This document shows positions 40,918 through 51,090 of a DNA stretch of 64,000 bases, in pieces. The notes beneath the pieces are model-generated. The model was not told the origin of the DNA. It did not search any database and was given only the letters and a program-made list of their open reading frames with translations. Made by a program: the position numbers and the translations under genes. The stretch is taken from positions 1 through 64,000 of the forward strand of contig NZ_QUKD01000004.1 of the NCBI RefSeq assembly GCF_003480915.1, given 5' to 3'. This stretch comes from Parabacteroides sp. TM07-1AC. Lineage in GTDB: Bacteria; Bacteroidota; Bacteroidia; Bacteroidales; Tannerellaceae. How positions within the stretch are numbered: the first letter of the stretch is position 1; each line of letters begins with the position of its first letter.

Positions 40918-43900
40918 TTAATAAGAGTGATTTAATATCTGGTAATGGAACGAGGGGTAATTGGCGCACAATACCGTAATGGAGTCTCCCTTGGCTAACG
41001 TGTAACTGGCAAGATCCCCGTTGTGGTTACGGATATTGGTGAATACAAGGCTATTCCCCCAGTTGTAGTTGTAAATTAGGGTAAATATGCAGGCGAAGTC
41101 CGACGGCAGAGTCGAGTAACCGAACATGGTGGCCACGGACGATGCCGACGGCAGGGTCACGCTGTACTTCTGGTTGGCATAAACGAAAAAGATGTTGAAC
41201 TGCGAGAAATCGATCGTGTAACCGCTGCCTGTGAAATAGACATTCTTGATCTTGTTGCCGATGCAGGCAGGGGCTATAACAGAGGCATTGGACCATATTC
41301 CGTAGTTACGGTTACCGTTTTTGACATCGATATAAAGCCCGTAGTTGTTATTAAAGATGCTGTTCACCTTGTTGTTCACAATACGTCCGGTGGCACATGA
41401 TCCGCCGGCGGATGCCGGTATGGTGTTGCTGCCGAACAGGACATACGAAATGGTGTCCCCCACGCGGAACAGGTCGTCGTAGATGGCAAGGCCGCCGCCT
41501 GAGCCGGTTCCTGTCGCCGTCGAGCCGATGCGCCCCTGACCGATGACGAATCCCCCGATGGTGCCGGCATTGGCGTTGATGGTGCCCGTCATCGTGACAT
41601 TTCCCGAGGCGTCCCATTTGATATTCTGGTTGGCCAGATAACCCGATCCGTCATTGGCAAAGGAGATTTTCCCGCACCCGAACGTGGCGGAACCGTCCGT
41701 GTTCAGCGCCCAATAGTTTACTCCGGTGGAAGGGTTGTCGTGGTAAATATATCCTGAAGCCCCCATAACGATGCGGTGCCCCGAGGCCGGAGCCGAAGCG
41801 GTCAGGGCGCTTGTTCCGAGAATCCAGCCGCCGATCTTGCCGCTCACGGCCGTGATACCGTTCCTGTCCAGCGTGACCTTTACGCTATTGTTCGCATCCT
41901 TGACGGAGATGCTGCCGTTATAGCTGCTCCCTCCGACAGTCAGGGCGGAATCCACGATAATCTGGTTGGCGCGTACGGTTCCCGTGTAAATGCCGTTGGC
42001 ATCGATGGTGGTCGTGTATTTCTCCGTGGAGGTAAGGTCGAAGACCGTGGCATAGGCCACATACCAGATGACAGGCGTATCGGAAGTCCCCTGCGTGCCG
42101 TCCACGTAGAAGAAATGGGTGCTGGAAAAATCGGCGGTGCCGCACACGACCTTGTAGACGTATTCTTTCCAGTCGCCCGTGCCGGCGTTCGACGTAAGCC
42201 ACCGGTGCGAACCTCCCGTGCCGACGCTGTTCGTCGCCCAACAGAGATTTCTGCCGGCGGGGATCTTGGCGATAATGCGGGCGACGAGCACCTTGCGGTA
42301 ACCGCATTTCGCCCCGAAATAGAAGCCTCCGTTGCGAGGGCTGGCACTGCCGCTGGTCTGGATTTTCAGGACATACTTGCTGTCATTGGGTGCCGTGGCA
42401 TCCTGCTGCCGGGTAACGGTCACCATACCGTTCTGGGAGTTGTTGTAAACCACGACACCGTTGTTTCCGTTCCAGAAAGTCGGGTCGCGGTAGAGCATCT
42501 TCCCGAACGCCATGGCCGAAGCGAGTTCCTGCGCCGTCGTGATGCCCGTAGTCCACTGGGCGGATACGGATGCGGCAAAGGTAACCGTGCCGGCGGCATT
42601 CCATGAGATATTACCCGAGGCTATGTGCCCAGACCCGTCGTTGTTCAGACTCCATTTCGTGGAGTTGGCGATAGATCCGTCGCTGCCCAGCGAGATGTTG
42701 TTTTTCCAGATATGGTTGTGGTCGAAGGCCCACCCCGCGATACGGTTGTATACCTCCTTGCTGCCGCTTTTGGTATAGTTCACCGAGAGGCAGAAGTATT
42801 CCAGATTGTCCCATGACATCATCTGAAGACCTATGAATCCGGTCTTGACACTGTTGCCGGATGCCGCCACCTGCCCGAGGACGATATGCCCTGCATTGCT
42901 GCTCTGATACCACGTAAGGCATATACCCAGCGGCTTGTAGGCTCCCGTGTACCAGTAACCGCTGCCCGTGGAGGCGGAACGGATTTGCAACGGGATGGCA
43001 CCCACAGCTCCGACGTTCCCTATGGTCATGTTGTCACTGCCGATGGAGAAACCGCCGATCTTGCCCTTCGTGAACGTGCAGCTGAGACCGTTGATGTAAT
43101 CGGTATTGATAATGGACGACTTGATACCCACGGCATCGAGTTTCGAGGCGCTGATGCTGCCCGCGGCGATACGGTCTGCCGAAAGTGTTCCCGTCTTGAT
43201 ACTGCCGGCATCGATCGCCACGGCGTTGACCTGCGCCGCGGTAAGGGTGCCCGTGTAAATCCCTGTCGAGCCGATATAGGTCAGCGGGTGCGCCGCAAGC
43301 GTGCTGTCCGTGCTTTGCGCCAGAGCAATGAACCGATGGCGGCGGATCTCCTCCTCGACGGCAGCCGTGAGGGTGCGCGGCGCGGGGGCATAGGCTTGTG
43401 TGGAACCGCTCTGGAAGATAAGGTCGTTGCCGTAAGCGATTTGCGGAGCTGCCGGAATCGGCGAAGGACTATAACTGCTGCTCTCTATCGGCTGGTCGGA
43501 GTAGAGGTGGTACACGGCACCCGTATCGCCGCCGCCACGCAGGAAGACGGCGAACATGCAGTAGTTGCCGCACAGCTGCGCCCCGGCGAACATCCGGCAG
43601 TAGGTCTCGGAAAGGTCATAGATATCCCATGAATAGGCAATGCCACCCCAACCGCCGAAGTTGGTTTTGATAAGTACGATCAGACCTCCTTTGTGCGTGG
43701 ATGTGTTCCACGAGACCGGAGCCTGCTCGGCATATCCCCGACGGACGAGAATGGTACGTTTGATGTTCTGGTCGCCACCTTTGAAAACGACTGGATAATA
43801 GGTCGCTTCGTCGCCGTTGATGATGAGTTTCTTGTAATATCGATAGCCGAAGTTCGTAACCTTGGCCGCTTCGATGTCGTTCTTCCATTGCAGCGATACG

Positions 43901-45687
43901 GAAGCCCCGAACGTAACGTTCCCGGCAGTGTCCCATGCAATGTTGCCCGAGGCGATCTGCCCCGAACCGTCGTTGTTCAGTTTCCATTTCGTGGAGTTGA
44001 TGATCGAGCCGTCGCTGCCCAGCGACACGTTGCCCTTGCGAATGGAAGTCGTGTCGATCGTCCAGCCGGCTATGCTGTTGCTCGAACCCAGCTGTGCCAC
44101 GCAGTACCCTGCACTGTCCGTGGTATAGAGCCCGAAGTCCGTGTCGCTGTTGTAGTAGAGCTGCACCCGCTGCCCGCTAGCGACACCCGAATTGGCCCCG
44201 TACACCGCGATGCGTCTGTTGCCGCTGTCTATCGAGATATGCGTGGCAGTGAGGGCCGAAGCCCCGATCATCCAGCCGCCGATTTTTCCTTTGGTGAAGG
44301 TACAGCTCAGGCCGTTGATATAGTCCGTGTTGATGATGGAGGACCTGATGCTGGCGGCATCGAGCTTCGAGGCCGCTATACTGCCTGCCGCTATGCGGTC
44401 GGCGGAGATGGTTCCTGCGGTAATCTGCGAGGCGGTGATACTGCCGGTATAGATTCCGTCGGCCGTGATCTTCGTCAGCTTGGGATAGCCGCTGCCGCCC
44501 AAAGCCGTGGTGAGGGAGCCGATAGGTGCCGTCCACAAGGCACTGACCGTCGAGGCGAACGTGACGTTGCCCGAAGCGTCCCACGCGATGTTGCCGCCCG
44601 CGACCGCTCCGGCTCCCGAGGCATCCAGCCGCCATTTATAGCCCCGGATACCGTTCGAGCCGAGCGTAATGCTACCTGCGGCAGAGGTGCAGCTCCCCAC
44701 AGTGTTGTTCTTCGTACCCCGGTAAAGGGAGTCGGCATCCACCGTCCAGCCGCCGATTTTCCCTTTTGTAACGTTCAAGGTCAGAGCTTCGATGTTTCCG
44801 GCGGTAATCAAGGAGGCTTTCAACGCCGCCGTGTCGATGCGTGCCGCAGCGATAATCCCCGATGTGATCTGGGAAGCACTGATGGAAATCGTCTTAATCG
44901 TATCGGCCGAGAGTGTTCCGGTAAAGACGCCGTCCTTGTCGATGTAGGTCGCACCGACCCAGTTCAGACTCACTCCGCTGCCGAACTCGACCTTGCCTGT
45001 CGTGGCGTTATACCTGACATACTGGTCGCCATAACCCAACTGGGCGTTACCGCCGTTATCTACATAGAAGGTTTTGTAGCCATCCCTAAATCCATAGATG
45101 CCGTTTACCGCCTCTGCGGCGATCGTTCCCGAGGAGGTCTTCGTATTGAGTGTAAACGAGCCTATGGCTATCCCGGAGACGGTGCCGTCGCTGTTTTTCG
45201 TGCCCGCAAAGAGTTTGGGGGTGATGACCGTGTTGCCGTTGATGAGCGTCTTACCCGTATTCCACTCCTTGACCCAGTCGAGCATGTCGGCATCGACCCC
45301 GTCCTTGCCCGGGATACCCGCCTTGGCTTTCGACCAGACGAACGACAGATGATAGACAATACCGGAAATTGTCACGGGAATATCTATTGTTCCGTGGTCG
45401 GCGAGGGTCGTCGTACCGGCGGTGATAACGTAGGTTAAGGTCTTCGTGCCGTTATTGACGGTAACGGATGAGAATCCCGCCGGCTTACCCACCGCACCGA
45501 TGGTAAAGGCCGTGAGTTCCTCGTCCCCGCACATCACCCGTACGGTCGAGGTGAGAGTGACGGACGAGAGAATCTTCCCCGTGTCATCCGCGGGGAACAC
45601 GTATTCACCCAAAGACTGGGTTATGGTATACCCGTCCTTCTGGACATAGATGGTCGCCTGTCCCCGGGCGATGAGAATCTTTGCCAT
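40918..45687 (-). CDS. Giant repetitive tail fibre protein
   Basis: Started at MAKILIARGQATIYV behind an AGAAAAAGG site, the protein has 1589 residues. Further upstream frame lies antisense to the riboswitch and is discounted. The N-terminus (about 1-130) has Ig-like strands and a GKDGVDADMLDWVKEWN link. The body is built from repeated units of the type TADGIYTGSITASQITAGTI, SADRIAAGSIAASKLDAASI, then NGLSCTFTKGKIGGW and a GNIAWDASGNVTF block, seen at least three times. The C-terminal 250 residues form a globular tip ending in FHYQILNHSY. It probably mediates host recognition. Confidence 0.8.
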   Translation of the reverse strand: MAKILIARGQATIYVQKDGYTITQSLGEYVFPADDTGKILSSVTLTSTVRVMCGDEELTAFTIGAVGKPAGFSSVTVNNGTKTLTYVITAGTTTLADHGTIDIPVTISGIVYHLSFVWSKAKAGIPGKDGVDADMLDWVKEWNTGKTLINGNTVITPKLFAGTKNSDGTVSGIAIGSFTLNTKTSSGTIAAEAVNGIYGFRDGYKTFYVDNGGNAQLGYGDQYVRYNATTGKVEFGSGVSLNWVGATYIDKDGVFTGTLSADTIKTISISASQITSGIIAAARIDTAALKASLITAGNIEALTLNVTKGKIGGWTVDADSLYRGTKNNTVGSCTSAAGSITLGSNGIRGYKWRLDASGAGAVAGGNIAWDASGNVTFASTVSALWTAPIGSLTTALGGSGYPKLTKITADGIYTGSITASQITAGTISADRIAAGSIAASKLDAASIRSSIINTDYINGLSCTFTKGKIGGWMIGASALTATHISIDSGNRRIAVYGANSGVASGQRVQLYYNSDTDFGLYTTDSAGYCVAQLGSSNSIAGWTIDTTSIRKGNVSLGSDGSIINSTKWKLNNDGSGQIASGNIAWDTAGNVTFGASVSLQWKNDIEAAKVTNFGYRYYKKLIINGDEATYYPVVFKGGDQNIKRTILVRRGYAEQAPVSWNTSTHKGGLIVLIKTNFGGWGGIAYSWDIYDLSETYCRMFAGAQLCGNYCMFAVFLRGGGDTGAVYHLYSDQPIESSSYSPSPIPAAPQIAYGNDLIFQSGSTQAYAPAPRTLTAAVEEEIRRHRFIALAQSTDSTLAAHPLTYIGSTGIYTGTLTAAQVNAVAIDAGSIKTGTLSADRIAAGSISASKLDAVGIKSSIINTDYINGLSCTFTKGKIGGFSIGSDNMTIGNVGAVGAIPLQIRSASTGSGYWYTGAYKPLGICLTWYQSSNAGHIVLGQVAASGNSVKTGFIGLQMMSWDNLEYFCLSVNYTKSGSKEVYNRIAGWAFDHNHIWKNNISLGSDGSIANSTKWSLNNDGSGHIASGNISWNAAGTVTFAASVSAQWTTGITTAQELASAMAFGKMLYRDPTFWNGNNGVVVYNNSQNGMVTVTRQQDATAPNDSKYVLKIQTSGSASPRNGGFYFGAKCGYRKVLVARIIAKIPAGRNLCWATNSVGTGGSHRWLTSNAGTGDWKEYVYKVVCGTADFSSTHFFYVDGTQGTSDTPVIWYVAYATVFDLTSTEKYTTTIDANGIYTGTVRANQIIVDSALTVGGSSYNGSISVKDANNSVKVTLDRNGITAVSGKIGGWILGTSALTASAPASGHRIVMGASGYIYHDNPSTGVNYWALNTDGSATFGCGKISFANDGSGYLANQNIKWDASGNVTMTGTINANAGTIGGFVIGQGRIGSTATGTGSGGGLAIYDDLFRVGDTISYVLFGSNTIPASAGGSCATGRIVNNKVNSIFNNNYGLYIDVKNGNRNYGIWSNASVIAPACIGNKIKNVYFTGSGYTIDFSQFNIFFVYANQKYSVTLPSASSVATMFGYSTLPSDFACIFTLIYNYNWGNSLVFTNIRNHNGDLASYTLAKGDSITVLCANYPSFHYQILNHSY

Positions 45688-45777
45688 GAAACCTTTTTCT
45701 GAAAGTATAGTGCGGAATGATTCCGGCAGGTTGCGGATTTTTTTTCGTGTAAATGATATTATTATAAAAAATATTTG

Positions 45778-45785
45778 TATTTTTG
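45778..45785 (+). promoter_or_regulatory. Candidate -7 element for the B12 locus
   Basis: TATTTTTG matches the Bacteroidetes TAnnTTTG consensus and lies just before the riboswitch aptamer, where the transcript should begin. A clear -33 element is not visible. Confidence 0.4.
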
Positions 45786-45789
45786 TAAT

Positions 45790-45955
45790 TGGAAATGGTT
45801 CCGGGCGGTTCGCCGCCACGGATGAAAAGGGAATCCGGTGAGAATCCGGGACAGTACCCGCTGCTGTAAGTCCCCTCAAGGTTGCCGCAACCTGCCACTG
45901 GTGTAATGCTGGGAAGGCGCGACGACTGGGACGAGTCAGAAGACCTGCCATGACC
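45790..45955 (+). ncRNA. Cobalamin riboswitch
   Basis: The core elements of the class I B12 aptamer are present in order: GGGAATCCGGTGAGAATCC, then GGACAGTACCCGCTGCTGTA, AACCTGCCACTGG, CTGGGAAGGC and the B12 box AGTCAGAAGACCTGCC. It precedes the whole lipoprotein/Btu locus. With an intrinsic terminator about 90 bases downstream it most likely shuts off transcription when adenosylcobalamin is plentiful. Confidence 0.95.
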
Positions 45956-46044
45956 GGAAAAGGATTTACACCCGCGGGAGAAAATCGGGTTGCGATCAGA
46001 TACGGAATGCCGTAGGAGTCATTCTCATATTTGAAGACAAACAT

Positions 46045-46082
46045 AATCCCGTTCGTGTAAACCTGCGCGAACGGGATTTTTT
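46045..46082 (+). terminator. Terminator of the riboswitch expression platform
   Basis: AATCCCGTTCG and CGAACGGGATT are perfectly complementary around a 12-base loop and run into a T-stretch. It lies between the aptamer and the first gene, as expected for transcription attenuation. Confidence 0.85.
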
Positions 46083-46123
46083 GTGTTTGTTAAAAATATG
46101 TTTTATTAAAAAACAAGTAAGCT

Positions 46124-47083
46124 ATGAAAAGAAATTTACGCTTTCTGGCGGGAGCTTTCCTGTTGACGGCAACCGCCCTGTTCACCGGCTGTAATTCAGA
46201 CGATGACTTTTTGATGAATCCTCAAACTGATTCAGTAACTCCCGAAACCCGAGCCAACTTTAATGATGATGGCACTACAACCATTACATTCGATGACTTC
46301 GATGAAACATTCATGGCGGTTTCGCCTAAAGCAGAGAACTACTACACGCTTTATGGATATACTGCAGAGAACCAAATCAGGGAAATATACGATCCCGATT
46401 TTGTGTTTGTCTCCGACATGAATACTGTAACCAATTCTTATGGAGCGTATACTGAATTTTCCAGTGGTGCCATTGCGTTGTCGAAATACAATTATCGTTC
46501 TGATTCTGCTGCCGGCAAGACTTCTGGAACTAATTGGTGGTATACTTGGGAGAATCAATGTAGTGTCTATAATACAGCATCCACAGATGGGGCCAATACA
46601 GGGGCAGGTCACAGCGGTTCCAATTTTGCTGTTGTATACGGCTACTCTGATTTCGGAAATACGGAGTGGATGGCCAAACCTGAATTCTATTTTGACTCCC
46701 CTCGCAAATTCAAGGGTTTATGGTATTGTAACACAGCATATACCTATGGTGTGATTATAAATGGTAATCAGTTCGGAACATCGGGTGTTGCAACACCGTT
46801 GAGTAATCTGAAAGATTCTGACGGCAACAATATAGGATATTTCCAAGTCAACATCGAATGTTATGACGTAGATGGAAATTTGATCACCACTGTATCGAAA
46901 TTGTTGGCCGACTACCGATATGATAAACCAACAGTGTCCCCCGTAACTACATGGACATATTGGGATATTAATGTAGCGGATGTGCAAAGTGTAAAATTCA
47001 ATTTTGAAGGATCTGATGTCGATCCTATATATGGACTCAATACTCCGGCGTATCTTTGTATAGACGACGTTACAATAGAATAA
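46124..47083 (+). CDS. DUF4465-type surface lipoprotein, probable cobalamin-binding (BtuH-like)
   Basis: A 319-residue protein with a lipoprotein signal (FLLTATALFTGC, Cys23) followed by an acidic SDDDF stretch that fits export to the outer surface. The mature domain begins ITFDDFDETFM and contains GHSGSNFAVVYGYSDFG, FKGLWYCNTAYTYGVI and a TWTYWDINVADVQSVKFNFE end, as in DUF4465. Proteins of this kind accompany Bacteroidetes B12 transporters, and surface B12-binding lipoproteins called BtuH belong here as far as I recall. It is the first gene behind the riboswitch and has its own terminator. Confidence 0.8.
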   Translation: MKRNLRFLAGAFLLTATALFTGCNSDDDFLMNPQTDSVTPETRANFNDDGTTTITFDDFDETFMAVSPKAENYYTLYGYTAENQIREIYDPDFVFVSDMNTVTNSYGAYTEFSSGAIALSKYNYRSDSAAGKTSGTNWWYTWENQCSVYNTASTDGANTGAGHSGSNFAVVYGYSDFGNTEWMAKPEFYFDSPRKFKGLWYCNTAYTYGVIINGNQFGTSGVATPLSNLKDSDGNNIGYFQVNIECYDVDGNLITTVSKLLADYRYDKPTVSPVTTWTYWDINVADVQSVKFNFEGSDVDPIYGLNTPAYLCIDDVTIE

Positions 47084-47099
47084 CAATTTAATATAGTTT

Positions 47100-47133
47100 G
47101 GCATAGAACTGATTTCAGTTCTATGCCTTTTTT
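47100..47133 (+). terminator. Strong terminator abutting the next start codon
   Basis: GGCATAGAACTG and CAGTTCTATGCC form a perfect 12-base stem with a 4-base loop, followed by TTTTTT. The T-run ends only 4 bases before the ATG of the next gene, leaving no room for an ordinary ribosome-binding site. Confidence 0.9.
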
Positions 47134-47136
47134 ATT

Positions 47137-48945
47137 ATGAAGGCTTTCATATTTAGTATTCTTGTACTTTTGTTTTTTATTACAAGCTGTAATAAGAACG
47201 ATGTAATTACTGAAGCAATAAAACAAGCTCCTATAATTGAACTCGATAGTGAGACTGGCATTTACACTATCAAAGTTGGGCGTGAACTGACAATTGCCCC
47301 GACATATAAATATGCGAATAATGCACTTTATGCATGGACAGTAGATGGAAAACTTCTTTCATCTGAATCAATATTGAAGTATACATGGAATCAGGAACAA
47401 CATCTATATATCAAATTGCGAGTTGATACACCAGAGGGTTATGCGGAAGAAGAGTTAAAAGTAGAAGTATTGGAGTTAACTCCACCTACAATTTCAATCA
47501 TAATCCCCTCTAAAGGATTAAAAGTGCCTCAAAACACGGATTATATTTTATCTCCAGATATTCAACATGACGATCTTGAAAATTTTAGAATTGAATGGGT
47601 ACGCGATGGAGAAATCGTCGGAACAGAAAAAGCATATACGTTTCACGAAAAAGAACTCGGTACATATTCGATAACAATCCGGGCATCCAATATAGACGGA
47701 GAAACAATCCGTGATTTCGACGTAGAAGTTGTGGAAACAATGCCTTATTCCGTACGGTTTCCGACACCATCCTATACACAAACTTCTACGGATCGTTATA
47801 CTTTTGCAGGGCGTCCTGTATATTTGCGGCCTTTGCTGGAATATTTCGATTATCCACAGTATCAATGGCAGGTCAATGGAAAAATTATGGAAGCCGCTAC
47901 CGACAGGGTTTTTAAATTCACGCCGACGACTCCTGGAGAATATTTCGTTGCTGTTACTGTTACAGAAAAAATGCCCAACACACAGCCACTTTCACGTAAC
48001 ATAACACGTAGTAATACTTCAATTACAACGACAGTTAAGGTTATTTGTGAAGAAAAAACGGAACAAGAACGCTATCGGCAAGCGACAGCGACAAGTTCAG
48101 GTATTTGGGATAAGGTTTATGAATTCATTCCTGCTCCCGGACAGTTTATTAATGAGTTATCCCAAAATACCGGATTTATAGGAAATGAAACGACGCCCCA
48201 ACAAGCCATAGAGTATGCAACGAAACGATTGAACAAAAAAGCGCATGTTTCACTGGGATCTTTCGGTGGTTATATCATCATCGGTTTTGACCATAGTATT
48301 GCTCCGAGTGGCCGAGAATACGATTTTGCAATACAAGGAAATGCTTTTAACAGTTCGAGCGGTGGCTCAAATGAGCCGGGCATTGTTTGGGTAATGCAAG
48401 ATATAAATGGCAATGGCCAGCCAGACGATGAATGGTATGAATTAAAAGGATCTGAAACCGGCATCGATGGTACAATACAAGACTACGAAGTAACTTACTA
48501 TAGACCTGCACCCAGAGCACATACTCCGTGGGTAGATAGTGAAGGTAATTCAGGTTCTGTCGATATGAATGCATACCATGGCCAAGAATATTATTATCCC
48601 AATTGGATTAAAGAAGATAGCTATACATTATATGGGACGCGTCTGACTCCTCGCAACAATCAAGATCCCGTTACAGGATATTGGGCGAATAACGCTTATG
48701 AGTGGGGGTATGTGGATAATATGGGTTCAGATAATCTGGTAGGAGGAAATGTCATTGATGGTAGCGGTCAGCGCAACGGATTCAAAATAGCCAATGCAAT
48801 ATATCATGACGGGACTCCAGTAAAATTGCAATATATAGACTTTATCAAAGTTCAGTGTGGAGTATTATCGAAAAGTGGTTGGCTTGGAGAGATATCCACA
48901 GAAGTATTTTCATTTGAAGACTTATCAATAACTAATAATCAATAA
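47137..48945 (+). CDS. PKD-like surface lipoprotein of the B12 locus
   Basis: A 602-residue protein with a lipoprotein signal (ILVLLFFITSC, Cys18). Residues 40-300 hold three Ig/PKD-like domains (YAWTVDGKLLSSES, IEWVRDGEIVGTEKAY, YQWQVNGKIMEAA). The C-terminal 270 residues form a distinct domain (HVSLGSFGGYIIIGFDHSI, then GNAFNSSSGGSNEPGIVWVM and NGNGQPDDEWYELKGSE), known from Bacteroidetes cell-surface proteins linked to B12 loci. It is probably an outer-surface accessory protein. The stop is followed after one base by the next ATG, so translation of the two genes is linked. Confidence 0.75.
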   Translation: MKAFIFSILVLLFFITSCNKNDVITEAIKQAPIIELDSETGIYTIKVGRELTIAPTYKYANNALYAWTVDGKLLSSESILKYTWNQEQHLYIKLRVDTPEGYAEEELKVEVLELTPPTISIIIPSKGLKVPQNTDYILSPDIQHDDLENFRIEWVRDGEIVGTEKAYTFHEKELGTYSITIRASNIDGETIRDFDVEVVETMPYSVRFPTPSYTQTSTDRYTFAGRPVYLRPLLEYFDYPQYQWQVNGKIMEAATDRVFKFTPTTPGEYFVAVTVTEKMPNTQPLSRNITRSNTSITTTVKVICEEKTEQERYRQATATSSGIWDKVYEFIPAPGQFINELSQNTGFIGNETTPQQAIEYATKRLNKKAHVSLGSFGGYIIIGFDHSIAPSGREYDFAIQGNAFNSSSGGSNEPGIVWVMQDINGNGQPDDEWYELKGSETGIDGTIQDYEVTYYRPAPRAHTPWVDSEGNSGSVDMNAYHGQEYYYPNWIKEDSYTLYGTRLTPRNNQDPVTGYWANNAYEWGYVDNMGSDNLVGGNVIDGSGQRNGFKIANAIYHDGTPVKLQYIDFIKVQCGVLSKSGWLGEISTEVFSFEDLSITNNQ

Positions 48946-48946
48946 T

Positions 48947-51073
48947 ATGAGACAGTTTTGGCTTTTACTATTCATTGCCCCATTTCTTTTTTTATCATGT
49001 TCAGAAGATAATCAGACTCCAGAAAGTCCTGCTGATGCCGATGACAATTTTATCACATCAGTCGTGATGACTGTGGCAAGTCAATCCTATACAGCGGAAA
49101 TAATTGACAATATAATTACCATAACAGTTCCATATACTGTTTCGTTAAATAATGCTCAAGTCGAATTCAAATACACATCCTCGGCAACAATTATTCCCGA
49201 TCCGGCAAGCATTACTGACTGGGATACGGAACGAACGTTTCGTGTAACCTCTTACAATGGAGAAGCGAATGATTATACATATAAAGTCATTAAAGACGAG
49301 ATTCGCTATGAAGGGGATGTGGAATTGAAGACAACAGCGGATGTTACGGCTTTCATTGATACGGACGTAACGGTTATCAAAGGTGATTTGATTATCGGGT
49401 CGGATGCTGAGGATGCAGAAGAATTGTCGGATATCGCCGCATTAAAAATATTGAAGGAAGTCGAAGGAAACATCATCATTCGGAAAAGTTATGTTGGACA
49501 AGATCTTACGGGACTTGATAATATCACTTCAATTGGAGGTTTGCAAATAGGAACTGAAACTGCCTTTGCGACCAACAGTAAATTGCAGATGGTCAGTATG
49601 AGATCTTTGCAGCATATTACTGGCGACATCGTTGTCTGCAACAATCAAGTAGCATATGTGCAATTCGACAACCTTGAAACGATTGATGGAAATATAATAT
49701 TCAGGACTTCATCTCTACAAAGTTTTGAATTCCCTAAATTAACCACTGTCGTAAAGGATTTTGATCTCCAGTGTCTGACAAGTGACGGAGAACCAGGAGG
49801 AGAAATCACATCTTTGAGAATTCCTGAATTGACAAAAGTAAACGGTCGCTTAGGGGTTAATAATTTAGGCAAAATGATTTCTTTGGAATTTCCGAAATTA
49901 CAAGAAGTTGGAAGTGTGGATTTTGCTTCTATACCGATTCCGTTGGAGACCCTTTCATTGCCGGAATTATCGGTAGTAAACGGCGACCTTAATCTCGTTT
50001 CCAGTTATATTGCGTCCGATGCTTTTACATCTACGGGAAATAATAAATTACAAGAAATAGATGGACTGTCTAACTTGTCGATTGTTAAAGGCACATTGAC
50101 AATATCTAAATTCCAAGTCTTGAAAAAATTGCCGGATTGGAGTAAATTAGAACAACTCGGAGGACTGACCTTGCTGCGTTTATTGGAGTGTTCTGATCGA
50201 ATTTTAGATTTGAGCAAAGTAAATTTTGTACCTTTTGAGGATAACGAACCTTTAATTTCTATTACAGACGGGACTATATTCTCAAAAATTATCACAAAAG
50301 AGGATATGTCGCAAGTTAGCATGTTTCTAGCTCCGAGCGGTATTACCGGTTCAAGTGTTGGAATAGATCCAGAATTGAATTTTAAGAGTATTAAGAATTT
50401 TAAGTATTCTAGCAATATGACAACAGATCCTGTATTCCAATTTGAACGAGTTTACGGGAATATGGAAATTATAAGAGGTTCAAAAAAAGGCGTTTCAGCC
50501 CCTAACTTGGTAAGTGTAGATGGATATTTAAGCATCGAAACTACAATGGCAAACAATATCTCGTTCCCGAAATTGGAAATTGTCGGAGGTCAGTTATGTA
50601 TTATCGGTAATCTGAACGCTGTTTCTAACTATGATTATGATTTTACGAATTTAAAGTCAGTCGGTTGTTCAAGCAATCCTCAATATATCAAAGAAGGGGT
50701 GATTAATAATATTTTATATGGTTCTTTAGATTTTATGGCATCAAATAAAGATTTTACATTTCCGTCATTGGAACATGTCGGGGGTGTTGGTATGACTGTT
50801 CGTGCCGTAAAAACTATTTCATGCCCCAAATTGCAGGCCATTGATGGAACACTTTGTGCTGCAAATGCAGCATCGCTTACGACTTTCAATATGCCAACTT
50901 TAACAAAACTCTCAGGAGTTCGATTTATCCGGTTGACACGGTTTGTTGATTATACGTTCTTCAAATCTTTTGTAGAAGAAGAGCAAATCAAGAAAGAAGA
51001 CTGGCTTGTAACCAATTGCGGTTATAACCCCACCTACGAGGATATGCAAACCGGTCGCTATACCCAGCAGTAA
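48947..51073 (+). CDS. Large surface lipoprotein with leucine-rich-like repeats
   Basis: A 708-residue protein with a lipoprotein signal (FIAPFLFLSC, Cys18). An N-terminal beta domain (about 35-120) is of the bacterial surface type (TYTAEIIDNIITITVPYTVS pattern). From about 125 to 690 there is an irregular repeat solenoid (KGDLIIGSD, LTGLDNITSIGGLQIG, LQHITGDIVVCNN, FPKLQEVGSVDF), resembling receptor-L or BspA-like leucine-rich repeats. AT-rich like its two upstream neighbours and unlike the btu genes that follow. Likely a cell-surface binding protein; a direct link to B12 is inferred from position only. Confidence 0.7.
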   Translation: MRQFWLLLFIAPFLFLSCSEDNQTPESPADADDNFITSVVMTVASQSYTAEIIDNIITITVPYTVSLNNAQVEFKYTSSATIIPDPASITDWDTERTFRVTSYNGEANDYTYKVIKDEIRYEGDVELKTTADVTAFIDTDVTVIKGDLIIGSDAEDAEELSDIAALKILKEVEGNIIIRKSYVGQDLTGLDNITSIGGLQIGTETAFATNSKLQMVSMRSLQHITGDIVVCNNQVAYVQFDNLETIDGNIIFRTSSLQSFEFPKLTTVVKDFDLQCLTSDGEPGGEITSLRIPELTKVNGRLGVNNLGKMISLEFPKLQEVGSVDFASIPIPLETLSLPELSVVNGDLNLVSSYIASDAFTSTGNNKLQEIDGLSNLSIVKGTLTISKFQVLKKLPDWSKLEQLGGLTLLRLLECSDRILDLSKVNFVPFEDNEPLISITDGTIFSKIITKEDMSQVSMFLAPSGITGSSVGIDPELNFKSIKNFKYSSNMTTDPVFQFERVYGNMEIIRGSKKGVSAPNLVSVDGYLSIETTMANNISFPKLEIVGGQLCIIGNLNAVSNYDYDFTNLKSVGCSSNPQYIKEGVINNILYGSLDFMASNKDFTFPSLEHVGGVGMTVRAVKTISCPKLQAIDGTLCAANAASLTTFNMPTLTKLSGVRFIRLTRFVDYTFFKSFVEEEQIKKEDWLVTNCGYNPTYEDMQTGRYTQQ

Positions 51074-51090
51074 CACCCATTATTTTACAA

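Noticed and set aside
40918..45687. Diversity-generating retroelement target at the fibre C-terminus
   Set aside because: No reverse transcriptase gene and no template repeat found in the window.
45688..46044. N-terminal extension of the giant fibre gene (119 extra residues in frame)
   Set aside because: It is antisense to the cobalamin riboswitch and has no phage-like sequence; a start with an AGAAAAAGG site at 45687 fits the paralogous tail gene.
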